38,991 nt of DNA from Bacteroidales bacterium. Its GTDB lineage: Bacteria > Bacteroidota > Bacteroidia > Bacteroidales > P3. Positions 31,616 through 38,864 of the stretch are shown one piece after another. The stretch is from positions 1-38,991 of the forward strand of contig JAGCOF010000046.1 in the NCBI GenBank assembly GCA_017645585.1. The letters run 5' to 3'. A program made the position numbers and the translations under genes. The notes below the pieces were generated by a model, which saw nothing but the letters and a program-made list of their open reading frames with translations, was not told the DNA's origin and did not search any database. Position 1 is the stretch's first letter, and every line of letters starts with the position of its first letter.

Positions 31616-32728
31616 TTAGCTCCAGATGCTGAGTTTGCTGAGGAATGAGATATTCTCGCGCACCGAGGATTCGATGACGCGGTCGAAGTCCAAATCGCCG
31701 TCTTTGTGGAACGCCACCTTGACGGGCAGGATATAGACCGGCAGGTCTTTCGTGAGGCCGCGCAGACGGGCGGCGTCTTTCTCGGTGGTGAGTATAATTT
31801 TCCTTGCGGCGGGTATGGCCTTGAAGGTCTCGCCGATGCGCGCAATGTCGCGCGAGGTGTAGTTGTGGTGGTCGGCGAAGCGTAGGTGCTGCACCTTGCA
31901 GCGGCGCTTCAGCTCCTCAATCATGGGTTCGGGATGTGCAATGCCGGTGACAGCCAGCACACGGTCTATGCGGCGCAGGTCTATGCCGGCCGGTTGCCCG
32001 TCGAGGGTCTGTATCTCGCCATACTGCAGGTAGGAGAAGAAGACCTTTTGGTAGTTCTGCAAGCCCAAGTCGTTGATGATATTGTGCTTTTCGATGGGAT
32101 TGAGGCGTGCGGGGCTTTTGGTGACCACCACGATGCTGGCCCGGAAACGGCCGCTGCGGAATTCACGCAGGTTGCCGTAGGGCAGTATGTGGTCTTTGAA
32201 ATAGGGATGGCGGTACTCAGTGAGGAGTATGTTGATGCTGGGCTTAATGGCGCGGTGCTGGAATACGTCGTCAAGCACCACCAACTCCAGTGGGTGGCGG
32301 GGCGCCACTTCCTCTTCTTCAGCTGGCGCGGGCGGTTCCTCCATCAGGCGGCGCACTCCTTCAACGCGTTGCTCACAGACGGCCACCTGGACCTGTGGAT
32401 GCTTGGCGGCAATCATGGCAGGTTCGTCGCCTAACAGAGTGGCGTCGTGGCTGCCGTCGTCGAGCACAAAGCCTTTGCTCTTGCGCTTGTATCCGCGGCT
32501 GAGCATGGCGGTGGTGTAGTGGTCGCTGAGTAGATCAAGCAGATACTCCACATGCGGCGTTTTGCCGGTGCCGCCGGTGGAAAGGTTCCCCACACCAATG
32601 GTAGTGATGTGGGGAGCCTGCTGTTTCTTGATGCCAAGGGCATAGAGCACATTCTTGCACCACACTCCTACCGCGTACCAGATGGTCAGCGGCCACAAGA
32701 TGTAAGAGATGGTGGTGCGGAAACTCAT
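31616..32728 (-). CDS. lpxK: Tetraacyldisaccharide 4'-kinase
   Basis: This 370-residue protein is a lipid A enzyme that phosphorylates the 4'-position of the tetraacyldisaccharide precursor at the inner membrane. It has an N-terminal hydrophobic helix (ILWPLTIWYAVGVW), the P-loop GNLSTGGTGKTP at 47-58, SRGYKRKSKG, GDEPAMIA and VVLDDVFQHR, all family hallmarks. An acidic Pro/Glu insert (PPAPAEEEEVAP) sits just before VVLDD and is not usual. It lies 12 bp downstream of the reverse rubrerythrin, so a lipid A gene ends an oxidative-stress gene run. Confidence 0.93.
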   Translation of the reverse strand: MSFRTTISYILWPLTIWYAVGVWCKNVLYALGIKKQQAPHITTIGVGNLSTGGTGKTPHVEYLLDLLSDHYTTAMLSRGYKRKSKGFVLDDGSHDATLLGDEPAMIAAKHPQVQVAVCEQRVEGVRRLMEEPPAPAEEEEVAPRHPLELVVLDDVFQHRAIKPSINILLTEYRHPYFKDHILPYGNLREFRSGRFRASIVVVTKSPARLNPIEKHNIINDLGLQNYQKVFFSYLQYGEIQTLDGQPAGIDLRRIDRVLAVTGIAHPEPMIEELKRRCKVQHLRFADHHNYTSRDIARIGETFKAIPAARKIILTTEKDAARLRGLTKDLPVYILPVKVAFHKDGDLDFDRVIESSVRENISFLSKLSIWS

Positions 32729-32740
32729 TGTCTATGCCGC

Positions 32741-33283
32741 TTATTTTTTGAAGTAGCGGTTGTACAGACCTTCAAGGGCTTTGCCGTGGCGGGCCTCGTC
32801 ACGGGCCATCTCATGCACGGTGTCGTGGATGGCGTCGAGGTTGAGGGCTTTGGCGCGCTTGGCGAGGTCGGTCTTGCCGGCGGTGGCACCGTACTCGGCA
32901 TCGACGCGCATCTTCAGGTTCTCGGCGGTGCTGTCGGTCAGCACTTCACCCAGCAACTCGGCAAACTTGGCGGCGTGCTCGGCCTCCTCAAAGGCGGCTT
33001 TCTCCCAGTAAAGACCCACCTCGGGATAACCTTCGCGGTGAGCCACACGGGCCATAGCCAGGTACATGCCCACTTCTTTGCACTCTCCCTCAAAGTTGGC
33101 ACGGAGGTCCATCTTGATGTCTTCGGGGGCATCCTTTGCCACGCCGACGATGTGCTCGGCGGCCCAGGTCTTGATGTCCTCTTTCACTTCCTGCATGGGT
33201 TTGCCGCAGATGGGGCATTTCTCAGGCATGGTGTCGCCTTCGTAAACATAACCGCATACGGGGCAGATAAACTTTTTGCTCAT
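32741..33283 (-). CDS. Reverse rubrerythrin (N-terminal rubredoxin domain)
   Basis: This 180-residue protein has a rubredoxin-like iron site first, [10 protein letters not shown] with Cys7 and Cys10 and KCPICGKP with Cys23 and Cys26. A ferritin-like diiron four-helix domain follows ([58 protein letters not shown]) with Glu and His ligands. The order is opposite to classical rubrerythrin, as in clostridial reverse rubrerythrins, which reduce hydrogen peroxide and oxygen in anaerobes. Its neighbours, ferritin and rubredoxin, are natural partners. Confidence 0.9.
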   Translation of the reverse strand: MSKKFICPVCGYVYEGDTMPEKCPICGKPMQEVKEDIKTWAAEHIVGVAKDAPEDIKMDLRANFEGECKEVGMYLAMARVAHREGYPEVGLYWEKAAFEEAEHAAKFAELLGEVLTDSTAENLKMRVDAEYGATAGKTDLAKRAKALNLDAIHDTVHEMARDEARHGKALEGLYNRYFKK

Positions 33284-33326
33284 AATTATTGTTTCTGTTT
33301 TTAGAATTAATATAGACGATTTTACT

Positions 33327-33842
33327 TTAATCCAGCACCAGGCTCGGGGCGCTGTAGGTGCGGGCGGCGAGCTCTTGGTTGAGCATGTAGAGGCTCTTGG
33401 GGTCGGCGCCGAAGAGTTCCATCTTGGTGATCATATCGCGGGCATTGGTCTCTTCTTCGCCCTGCTCCTTGACGAACCAATCGAGGAACTGCATGGTGCG
33501 GAAGTCCTTCACTTTGTAGGCGGCGTCATAGATGGTGTGGATGCTGGCGGTGACATACTCCTCGTGCTCCAGACCGGCTTTCAGCACGTCCATGTCTTTC
33601 TTGTATTTTTTGTCGGGCATGGCGATGGCGTTCAGCTTGATGGGGCAGTCGTTGTTCTGCATATATTTGTAGATGAGCATGGCGTGATCGCGCTCCTCTT
33701 GGGCCTGGATCATGTACCAATTAGCGAAGCCGTTGAGGCCGCGCTTGTCGAAGTAGTTATTCATGTCGAGGTACAGATAGGCGCTGTAGAGCTCCTTGTT
33801 GATCTGCTCGTTAAGCAGGTCGGATACTTTCTTGTTAAGCAT
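33327..33842 (-). CDS. ftnA: Ferritin (non-heme iron storage)
   Basis: This 171-residue protein is a normal bacterial ferritin subunit: [40 protein letters not shown], and [30 protein letters not shown] carry the ferroxidase Glu/His ligands. It stores iron as ferric mineral and limits Fenton chemistry. It sits between rubredoxin and reverse rubrerythrin on the minus strand. Confidence 0.93.
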   Translation of the reverse strand: MLNKKVSDLLNEQINKELYSAYLYLDMNNYFDKRGLNGFANWYMIQAQEERDHAMLIYKYMQNNDCPIKLNAIAMPDKKYKKDMDVLKAGLEHEEYVTASIHTIYDAAYKVKDFRTMQFLDWFVKEQGEEETNARDMITKMELFGADPKSLYMLNQELAARTYSAPSLVLD

Positions 33843-33859
33843 AATATTGTAATTTTAAT

Positions 33860-33891
33860 GTGTTAATGCGTTAATGTGTTATCGTGTTAGT
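33860..33891. repeat. 8-bp tandem repeat upstream of ferritin
   Basis: Four plus-strand units (GTGTTAAT, GCGTTAAT, GTGTTATC, GTGTTAGT) start at 33860, 33868, 33876 and 33884. They fill part of the 106-bp gap between the ferritin and rubredoxin genes. Confidence 0.75.
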
Positions 33892-33948
33892 GTTTGGGCG
33901 CGCAAGCCACTCACGCATTGGCGCAATCAAGCAATAACGCAATCTTTT

Positions 33949-34107
33949 TTATTGTTTCTCAAAATGACTTTTGTCGACCGAGCAGAGAGGGCAGACCCAG
34001 TCGGCGGGTAGGTCTTCAAACTTGGTTCCAGGGGCGATGCCGTTGTCGGGGTCGCCTTTTGCGGGGTCATATTCATATCCGCAGACATTGCAAATGTGTT
34101 TTTCCAT
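33949..34107 (-). CDS. Rubredoxin
   Basis: This short gene encodes 52 residues, starting [20 protein letters not shown] and ending [14 protein letters not shown]. The iron-binding pairs are Cys6/Cys9 (ICNVCGY) and Cys39/Cys42 (VCPLCSV), and [20 protein letters not shown] is the typical rubredoxin middle. It carries single electrons to rubrerythrin or the flavodiiron protein. A full promoter lies 36-66 bp upstream, making it the probable first gene of rubredoxin-ferritin-reverse rubrerythrin-lpxK. Confidence 0.95.
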   Translation of the reverse strand: MEKHICNVCGYEYDPAKGDPDNGIAPGTKFEDLPADWVCPLCSVDKSHFEKQ

Positions 34108-34142
34108 CGTTTAATGGTTTAAAGGGTTTATAATTCAAAGTG

Positions 34143-34173
34143 CAAAGATACAACTATTTTTTTGTTCGGCAAA
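34143..34173 (-). promoter_or_regulatory. Promoter for the rubredoxin-ferritin unit
   Basis: The minus strand reads TTTG (34170-34173), 19 bp, TATCTTTG (34143-34150). The start would lie near 34136, leaving a leader of about 30 bases. Confidence 0.8.
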
Positions 34174-34184
34174 AAATATTTGCT

Positions 34185-34799
34185 TCAATCCATCAACTTA
34201 AAGTCGCTCTTGCCGTGTTTGCACCAGGGGCAAACGAAGTCGTCAGGCAGTTCGTCGCCTTCGTAGACGTAGCCGCAAACCTCGCAGACCCAGCGCTTCT
34301 TGGTGGTCGGGGCTGCTGTAGGTTTCGGTTTGATGTGCTGCTGGTAGTAGGCGTAAGTAATACTGGGACTATCGGAGAGCACTTTGGCTTCCATCACCCT
34401 GGCGATGAACAGGGTGTGGGTGCCAAGGTCGATGCTCTTGACGACTACGCAGCTGATGACCGCATTGATATACTTGGGCAGGTAGCGCAGGCCGTTGTCG
34501 GTGCGCAACTCTGTCTCACACTCGGCGAATTTGTCCACCGTCTTGCCGCTCTGGAAGCCGAAATGCTGAAAAGGCTTCATGGTGGCCTCCTCGCTGAGGG
34601 GACACAAGTTGAATTTGAGTGTCTTCAGTATCATGTCATGCGTCAGGTTCTGTTTGTTGACGCAGATGGCCACTTGCAGGGGGTCGCTGGTGACCTGTTG
34701 TGCCACATTGATGATGCAGGCGTTGTCCTTCTCGCCCTGCTGTGCCACCAGCACGAAGAGGCCGTAACTGATATTGAAGATGGCTTTGTTGTCGATCAT
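34185..34799 (-). CDS. Flavin reductase domain fused to rubredoxin (high molecular weight rubredoxin type)
   Basis: In this 204-residue protein, residues 1-155 form an FMN-binding flavin reductase/flavoredoxin split barrel (YGLFVLVAQQGEKDNACIINVAQQVTSDP, CPLSEEATMKPFQHFGFQSGKTVDKF). A Pro/Ala/Thr linker follows, then a rubredoxin domain ([31 protein letters not shown]) with four Cys. The arrangement matches the NADH:FprA oxidoreductase Hrb of Moorella, the electron donor to flavodiiron proteins; an fprA gene lies just upstream across the four-helix gene. This pairing supports an oxygen or NO reductase chain. Confidence 0.9.
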   Translation of the reverse strand: MIDNKAIFNISYGLFVLVAQQGEKDNACIINVAQQVTSDPLQVAICVNKQNLTHDMILKTLKFNLCPLSEEATMKPFQHFGFQSGKTVDKFAECETELRTDNGLRYLPKYINAVISCVVVKSIDLGTHTLFIARVMEAKVLSDSPSITYAYYQQHIKPKPTAAPTTKKRWVCEVCGYVYEGDELPDDFVCPWCKHGKSDFKLMD

Positions 34800-34816
34800 G
34801 TTTCTGGTTTTTTTAG

Positions 34817-34860
34817 GAGTGAAGGGGGAGTGATAGAGGAGTGAAAGGGGAGTGAGGGGG
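34817..34860. repeat. 11-bp tandem array, left flank of the four-helix gene
   Basis: Four plus-strand units start at 34817, 34828, 34839 and 34850, all beginning GAGTGA and ending in a purine run (GAGTGAAGGGG, GAGTGATAGAG, GAGTGAAAGGG, GAGTGAGGGGG). It lies 17 bp upstream of the flavin reductase-rubredoxin start codon. Confidence 0.92.
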
Positions 34861-34896
34861 ACAAATGTGCTTGTCGCTTTTGTTGTTCACTTTGAT

Positions 34897-34918
34897 GCCT
34901 GCACGATTGTCTGCAGGC
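34897..34918. terminator. Hairpin downstream of the four-helix gene
   Basis: GCCTGCA (34897-34903) and TGCAGGC (34912-34918) form a 7-bp stem with an 8-base loop, 39 bp beyond the four-helix stop. No T tract follows on either strand, so termination is uncertain. Confidence 0.4.
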
Positions 34919-34957
34919 GCTATTGCCCTTATCACCTCTTCTCTATCATTCCCTATA

Positions 34958-35341
34958 TTATATTGTGTCGTTCTTCATTGCATTGTTATTGATTATCCCA
35001 TTGCAGTACGCATTAAGGAATTTACTTGTCATCAAGATGGAGAGTCTCAATTGTTCATATTCTTCGTCGCTGATATAGTTGAGGTCTTTTGCGAGGATGC
35101 GGTAATCGCGACATTCCTCCAAACTGCCTTGGGCAATATTAAGGAACCGCAGCTTGTCCGCTTTGCCTATTTTCCGATAGCCTTCGGCGATATTGGCTTC
35201 TATTGATACCGCAGCTCTTCTCAACTGGGAGGTTAGGCCAAAGCGTTCGTCTTCCGGGAAGTGCTTGGAGATTTTATACACCAACAATACAAACTCATGA
35301 GCTTTTTGCCATGCAATTACCCTCTGAAAACCATATTCCAT
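34958..35341 (-). CDS. Four-helix bundle protein, 23S rRNA intervening-sequence (S23) family
   Basis: This 127-residue protein has the S23/IVS family pattern: VIAWQKAHEFVLLVYKISKHFP, ERFGLTSQLRRAAVSIEANIAEGY, RFLNIAQGSLEECRDYRILAKDLNYIS, then a final helix. Such proteins were first found inside 23S rRNA intervening sequences; relatives include the diversity-generating retroelement accessory protein Avd. No reverse transcriptase or template repeat is nearby. The gene is AT-richer than its neighbours, splits the flavin reductase-rubredoxin gene from fprA, and is flanked by 11-bp arrays in inverted orientation. No promoter was found. Function is unknown. Confidence 0.88.
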   Translation of the reverse strand: MEYGFQRVIAWQKAHEFVLLVYKISKHFPEDERFGLTSQLRRAAVSIEANIAEGYRKIGKADKLRFLNIAQGSLEECRDYRILAKDLNYISDEEYEQLRLSILMTSKFLNAYCNGIINNNAMKNDTI

Positions 35342-35380
35342 ATATGCCCATTTAATTGTATCTTATTGTATCGTCACCCT

Positions 35381-35424
35381 CACTCCACCTTCACTCCCCT
35401 CTCACTCCACCATCACTCCCCTTT
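35381..35424. repeat. 11-bp tandem array, right flank of the four-helix gene (inverted)
   Basis: Four units start at 35381, 35392, 35403 and 35414, read as CACTCCACCTT, CACTCCCCTCT and so on. This is the complement of the GAGTG-purine unit of the left array, so the two arrays point in opposite directions. It ends 5 bp before the fprA stop codon (35430-35432). Confidence 0.92.
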
Positions 35425-35429
35425 CTCCA

Positions 35430-36632
35430 TCATCTCCCCATACTACCAACTATCGCGTCGGCCAACGTAGCGAGCTGCTCTTCCTGGGCGGGAGCGGCGG
35501 CGCTCTTGAGGCTGAGAGTGTCGCCGACGATGGTGATGTCCTTCATCTGCTCCAGTTCGGCACGCATCAGTTTGCCGGCCTGCGGTGCCCAACTGCCGTT
35601 CTCGATGAGGGCCACGGTGCGCTTCTGCCAGCTGTGGGCCTTGAGGTCGGCCAGCAGGCTCTCCATCGGGGTGAAGATGCCGTTGTTGTAGGTGCTGGAA
35701 GCAAAGACCATGTGGCTGGCACGGAAGCACTCGGCCAGCAACTCGCTGACGGGTGTACGGCTGGCGTCGTAGGCTTTGATGTTCTTGATGCCGCGCTGAG
35801 CCAGCAGGGTGCCCAGACGCATGGCGGCGGCCTCGGTGTGACCGTAGATGCTGCCGTAAATAATCACCACTCCCTTGTCTTCTGGTTCATACTTGCTCCA
35901 TACGTCGTGCTTGCCGACAAACCACCCGAGGTTCTCTCTCCATACCGGTCCGTGCAGCGGGCATATCATCTTGATATCGAGTGAGGAGGCTTTTTTTAGC
36001 ACATTCTGCACTTGCACGCCATATTTGCCCACAATATTGATGTAGTAGCGGCGGGCTTCGGCGAGCCATTCCTGCTCGAAGTTCACCTCGTCTGCAAAGA
36101 GGTTGCCGCTCAATGCGCCGAAAGTGCCGAAAGCATCGGCCGAGAACAGCGTGCCGTCGCTCTGGTCATAGGTCATCATCACCTCGGGCCAATGCACCAT
36201 GGGGGCCATAATGAAGCTCAGTGTGTGACGGCCGGTACTGAGGGTGTCGCCCTCCTTGACCATCTGCAGCCGCTCCGGCTTGCTGCCGAAGAACTGCTCC
36301 ATCATCTGTACCGCTTTGCCGGTGGCGACGACGGTGGTTTCGGGGTGACGCAACAGGAGGTCCTGCAGTGTGGCGGCATGGTCGGGCTCCATGTGGTGCA
36401 CTACGAGGTAGTCCAGCTGACGACCATCGAGGGCGGCAGCCACATTCTCGAAGAATTGCGTGGCCACCGATGCATCCGTGGTGTCGAAGAGCACAGTCTT
36501 CTCGTCGGTCAGTAGGTAGCTATTGTAGCTCACTCCGCGCGGGATGGGGTACACATTCTCAAACAACGCCGTCCGTCGGTCGCTCACGCCGACATACACC
36601 AAATCCTCACTAATATTTTGGTTGTTAGTCAT
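35430..36632 (-). CDS. fprA: Flavodiiron protein (oxygen/NO reductase)
   Basis: This 400-residue protein combines a metallo-beta-lactamase-like diiron domain (about 1-250) with a flavodoxin domain (about 255-395). The iron-ligand motif is HHMEPDHAA (His80, Glu82, Asp84, His85), followed by MVHWPEVM, SADAFGTFG and CPLHGPVW ligands. The FMN phosphate loop is YGSIYGHTEAAA. It reduces oxygen to water or NO to N2O with electrons from rubredoxin, probably from the Hrb-like protein nearby. A second rubredoxin-like domain is not fused. Confidence 0.94.
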   Translation of the reverse strand: MTNNQNISEDLVYVGVSDRRTALFENVYPIPRGVSYNSYLLTDEKTVLFDTTDASVATQFFENVAAALDGRQLDYLVVHHMEPDHAATLQDLLLRHPETTVVATGKAVQMMEQFFGSKPERLQMVKEGDTLSTGRHTLSFIMAPMVHWPEVMMTYDQSDGTLFSADAFGTFGALSGNLFADEVNFEQEWLAEARRYYINIVGKYGVQVQNVLKKASSLDIKMICPLHGPVWRENLGWFVGKHDVWSKYEPEDKGVVIIYGSIYGHTEAAAMRLGTLLAQRGIKNIKAYDASRTPVSELLAECFRASHMVFASSTYNNGIFTPMESLLADLKAHSWQKRTVALIENGSWAPQAGKLMRAELEQMKDITIVGDTLSLKSAAAPAQEEQLATLADAIVGSMGR

Positions 36633-36665
36633 CTTTTATTGGTTATTCTATACTATTGTCCCTCT

Positions 36666-36742
36666 CACTCCCCCTTCACTCCTCACTCACTCCCCCTTCA
36701 CTCCTCACTCACTTCCCCATCACTCCACTTTCACTCCCTATT
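36666..36742. repeat. 11-bp tandem array between fprA and serS
   Basis: Seven units start at 36666, 36677, 36688, 36699, 36710, 36721 and 36732, each CACTC or CACTT followed by six bases. The last unit includes the serS stop codon (36738-36740). On the transcribed strand it reads GAGTG-purine. Confidence 0.92.
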
Positions 36743-38012
36743 TGATTATATCGAATCCCAGGTACGGCCGCAGGCACTCGGGCATGACGATGCCGTCGGG
36801 GGTCTGGTTGTTCTCCAGCAGGGCCGCCACGATGCGCGGCAGGGCCAGCGCCGACCCGTTGAGGGTGTGGCACAGCTGCATCTTGCCGTTCTCGTCCTTG
36901 AAGCGCAGTTTCATGCGGTTGGCCTGGAAGGTTTCGAAGTTGCTCACCGAGCTCACCTCCAACCAGCGCTTCTGTGCGGCGCTCCACACCTCGAAGTCGA
37001 AGGTCATGGCGCTGGTGAAGCTGATGTCGCCGCCGCAGAGCCTCAGGATATGGTAGGGGAGGCCCAGCTTGTCCAGCAGACCGCCCACGTGTTTCTTCAT
37101 CTCTTCCAGCATGTCATAGCTGCGGTCGGGGTGTTCGATGACCACAATCTCCACCTTGCTGAACTCGTGCAGGCGGTTCAGGCCGCGTACATCCTTGCCG
37201 TAGCTGCCGGCCTCACGGCGGAAGCACTCGCTGTAGCCTGCGCGCTTGATGGGCAGCTGCTTTGGATCAACCACCTCACCGCGGAAAATATTGGTGATGG
37301 GCACCTCGGCAGTGGGAATCATATAGAAGCCGTCGAGCGGTATGGCATACATCTGGCCCTCCTTGTCGGGTAGCTGGCCGGTGCCGAGGCCGCTGGCCTC
37401 GTTGACCATCAGCGGCGGCTGTATCTCGACAAAGCCTGCATTGGCGGCCTCGTTGAGGAAGAAGTTGATCAGCGCACGCTGCAGACGGGCGCCCTTGCCC
37501 TTGTAGAACGGGAATCCGGCGCCGGTCACCTTGTTGCCCAATTCAAAGTCGATGATGTCGTATTTGGCGCAGAGGTCCCAGTGGGGCAGCGCGTCGGCGG
37601 GCAGGTCGGGCTTCACGCCGTATTCAGCCACCACCACGTTGTCGGCCTCGCTCTTGCCCACAGGCACGCTGGGATGCGGCGCATTGGGCAGCGAAATCAG
37701 TTTCTCGTTGAGGCTCTTTTCCACCTCTGCCTGCTGGGCCGAGAGGGCGGCACCCTCCTCTTTCAGTTTTCCGTTTTCTTCTTTCCGTTTCTCCGCTTCG
37801 GCGGAGTTGCCCTGCTTCATCAGCATGCCAATCTCCTTGGCAATTTTGTTCTGCTCGGCCTTTACGGCATCGCTCTTTACCTGCAGGGCGCGGCGTTCGG
37901 CGTCGAGGGCGATAATCTCGTCGATGCGCTCTTCGACATTTTGAACGTTCTTAATCTTCAAACGGGAGATAATCTCCTCACGATGATCTTTAATATATTG
38001 CAGTTGTAACAT
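36738..38012 (-). CDS. serS: Serine--tRNA ligase
   Basis: In this 424-residue class II synthetase, residues about 1-105 are the long antiparallel coiled-coil tRNA-binding arm (RLKIKNVQNVEERIDEIIALD to KRKEENGKLKEEGAALSAQQAE). The catalytic core has PTAEVPITNIFRGE, ECFRREAGSYGKDVRGLNRLHEF (motif 2, split) and NGSALALPRIVAALLENNQ (motif 3). It charges tRNA-Ser and tRNA-Sec. It lies 21 bp downstream of a tRNA-Ser gene on the same strand with no other promoter visible, so both may come from one transcript. Its stop codon falls inside an 11-bp repeat array. Confidence 0.96.
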   Translation of the reverse strand: MLQLQYIKDHREEIISRLKIKNVQNVEERIDEIIALDAERRALQVKSDAVKAEQNKIAKEIGMLMKQGNSAEAEKRKEENGKLKEEGAALSAQQAEVEKSLNEKLISLPNAPHPSVPVGKSEADNVVVAEYGVKPDLPADALPHWDLCAKYDIIDFELGNKVTGAGFPFYKGKGARLQRALINFFLNEAANAGFVEIQPPLMVNEASGLGTGQLPDKEGQMYAIPLDGFYMIPTAEVPITNIFRGEVVDPKQLPIKRAGYSECFRREAGSYGKDVRGLNRLHEFSKVEIVVIEHPDRSYDMLEEMKKHVGGLLDKLGLPYHILRLCGGDISFTSAMTFDFEVWSAAQKRWLEVSSVSNFETFQANRMKLRFKDENGKMQLCHTLNGSALALPRIVAALLENNQTPDGIVMPECLRPYLGFDIIK

Positions 38013-38033
38013 GCTTATAGGGTATTAAAAAAG

Positions 38034-38118
38034 CGGAGAGAGAGGGATTCGAACCCCCGGACCCTCGCAGGTCAACGGTTTTCAAGACCGCCGCAATCGA
38101 CCGCTCTGCCATCTCTCC
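38034..38118 (-). tRNA. tRNA-Ser (anticodon UGA)
   Basis: The 85-base gene has the long variable arm of class II tRNAs. Acceptor arms are GGAGAGA and TCTCTCC with G as discriminator base, as required for serine. The anticodon loop CTTGAAA places TGA at 38082-38084, and the T loop is GGTTCGAATCC. CCA is not encoded. A C followed by a six-T run begins right after it. The gene has a full promoter at 38130-38160 and precedes serS by 21 bp. Confidence 0.97.
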
Positions 38119-38129
38119 GAAATGCGGTG

Positions 38130-38160
38130 CAAAAATACACATTTTTCCCCATTCCGCAAA
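38130..38160 (-). promoter_or_regulatory. Promoter for tRNA-Ser (and perhaps serS)
   Basis: The minus strand reads TTTG (38157-38160), 19 bp, TATTTTTG (38130-38137). The start would be a few bases before the tRNA 5' end at 38118. Confidence 0.8.
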
Positions 38161-38274
38161 AACTTTTATTAAATATTCGGGTAATTCATTGATAATTAAA
38201 ACGCGCGCCATTCGTGAAAGTCGGCTAATTCGCCGTTTTGGTAAAGATTATTTCGCCGAATGGATTTTTATTCG

Positions 38275-38282
38275 TAATTTTG
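38275..38282 (+). promoter_or_regulatory. -7 element close to the acyltransferase start
   Basis: TAATTTTG ends only 9 bp before the ATG at 38292. A TTTC, not TTTG, stands 20 bp upstream. If used, the leader would be about 3-5 bases, nearly leaderless. It argues against an in-frame start at 38238. Confidence 0.5.
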
Positions 38283-38291
38283 CACCTCGAA

Positions 38292-38864
38292 ATGAAGCGC
38301 ATTCTAATTGCCATAGTGAAGCTCTGTGGTTGGAAACTCCTGCTTCCTGCCCCAGGCACACGCCCCGAACTGAAGCGGTGCGTCTTCGCCGTGGCGCCCC
38401 ACACCGCGGTGTCCGACTTCTTCGTCGGTGCGGCCTATCTGTGGTCGCTCGATGTCAACGGCAAGGTGTTCATCAAGAAAGAGTTTTTCCGCTGGCCTGT
38501 TGGTCCCATCCTGCGCCGTCTCGGTGCCATCAGTATCGACCGTGGCAACCGCCACAACGACATGGTGGGTACCGCCGTGCGCGAGTTCGCCAAGGGTGGC
38601 TCCTTGGCCATCGCCATCACCCCCGAGGCCACCCGCAAGCCGGTGCGCCGCTGGAAGCGCGGCTTCTGGGAGATTGCCCGTCAGGCCAACGTGCCCATCG
38701 TGCCCGCCTACCTCGACTTCAAACGCAAGGAGGTGGGTATCTACGATGCCGTCACCCCCACGGACGACTTTGAGGCCGATGTCGCTGCCATCCGCCGCCA
38801 CTACCGCAAAGAGATGGCCAAGCGCCCGGAAAACTTTATTGAGGTGGGAGTGAGAGAGGAGTGA
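38292..38864 (+). CDS. Short PlsC-family acyltransferase
   Basis: This 190-residue protein starts MKRILIAIVKLCGWKLL. The catalytic motif APHTAVSDF gives His37 and Asp42 (HX4D). KVFIKKEFFRWPVGPILRRLGAISIDRG is motif II-like. TPEATRKPVRRWKRGFWEIA is motif III with Glu112, Ala replacing the usual Gly of EGTR. IVPAYLDF is motif IV. This short form is typical of small 1-acyl-glycerol-phosphate or lysophospholipid acyltransferases. The last five residues and the stop codon come from the first units of an 11-bp array, so the C-terminus EVGVREE is partly repeat-derived. Confidence 0.87.
   Translation: MKRILIAIVKLCGWKLLLPAPGTRPELKRCVFAVAPHTAVSDFFVGAAYLWSLDVNGKVFIKKEFFRWPVGPILRRLGAISIDRGNRHNDMVGTAVREFAKGGSLAIAITPEATRKPVRRWKRGFWEIARQANVPIVPAYLDFKRKEVGIYDAVTPTDDFEADVAAIRRHYRKEMAKRPENFIEVGVREE

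Noticed and set aside
34958..35341. Four-helix protein as part of a diversity-generating retroelement
   Set aside because: Although it is related to Avd, no reverse transcriptase, template repeat or variable C-type lectin gene is present in the window.
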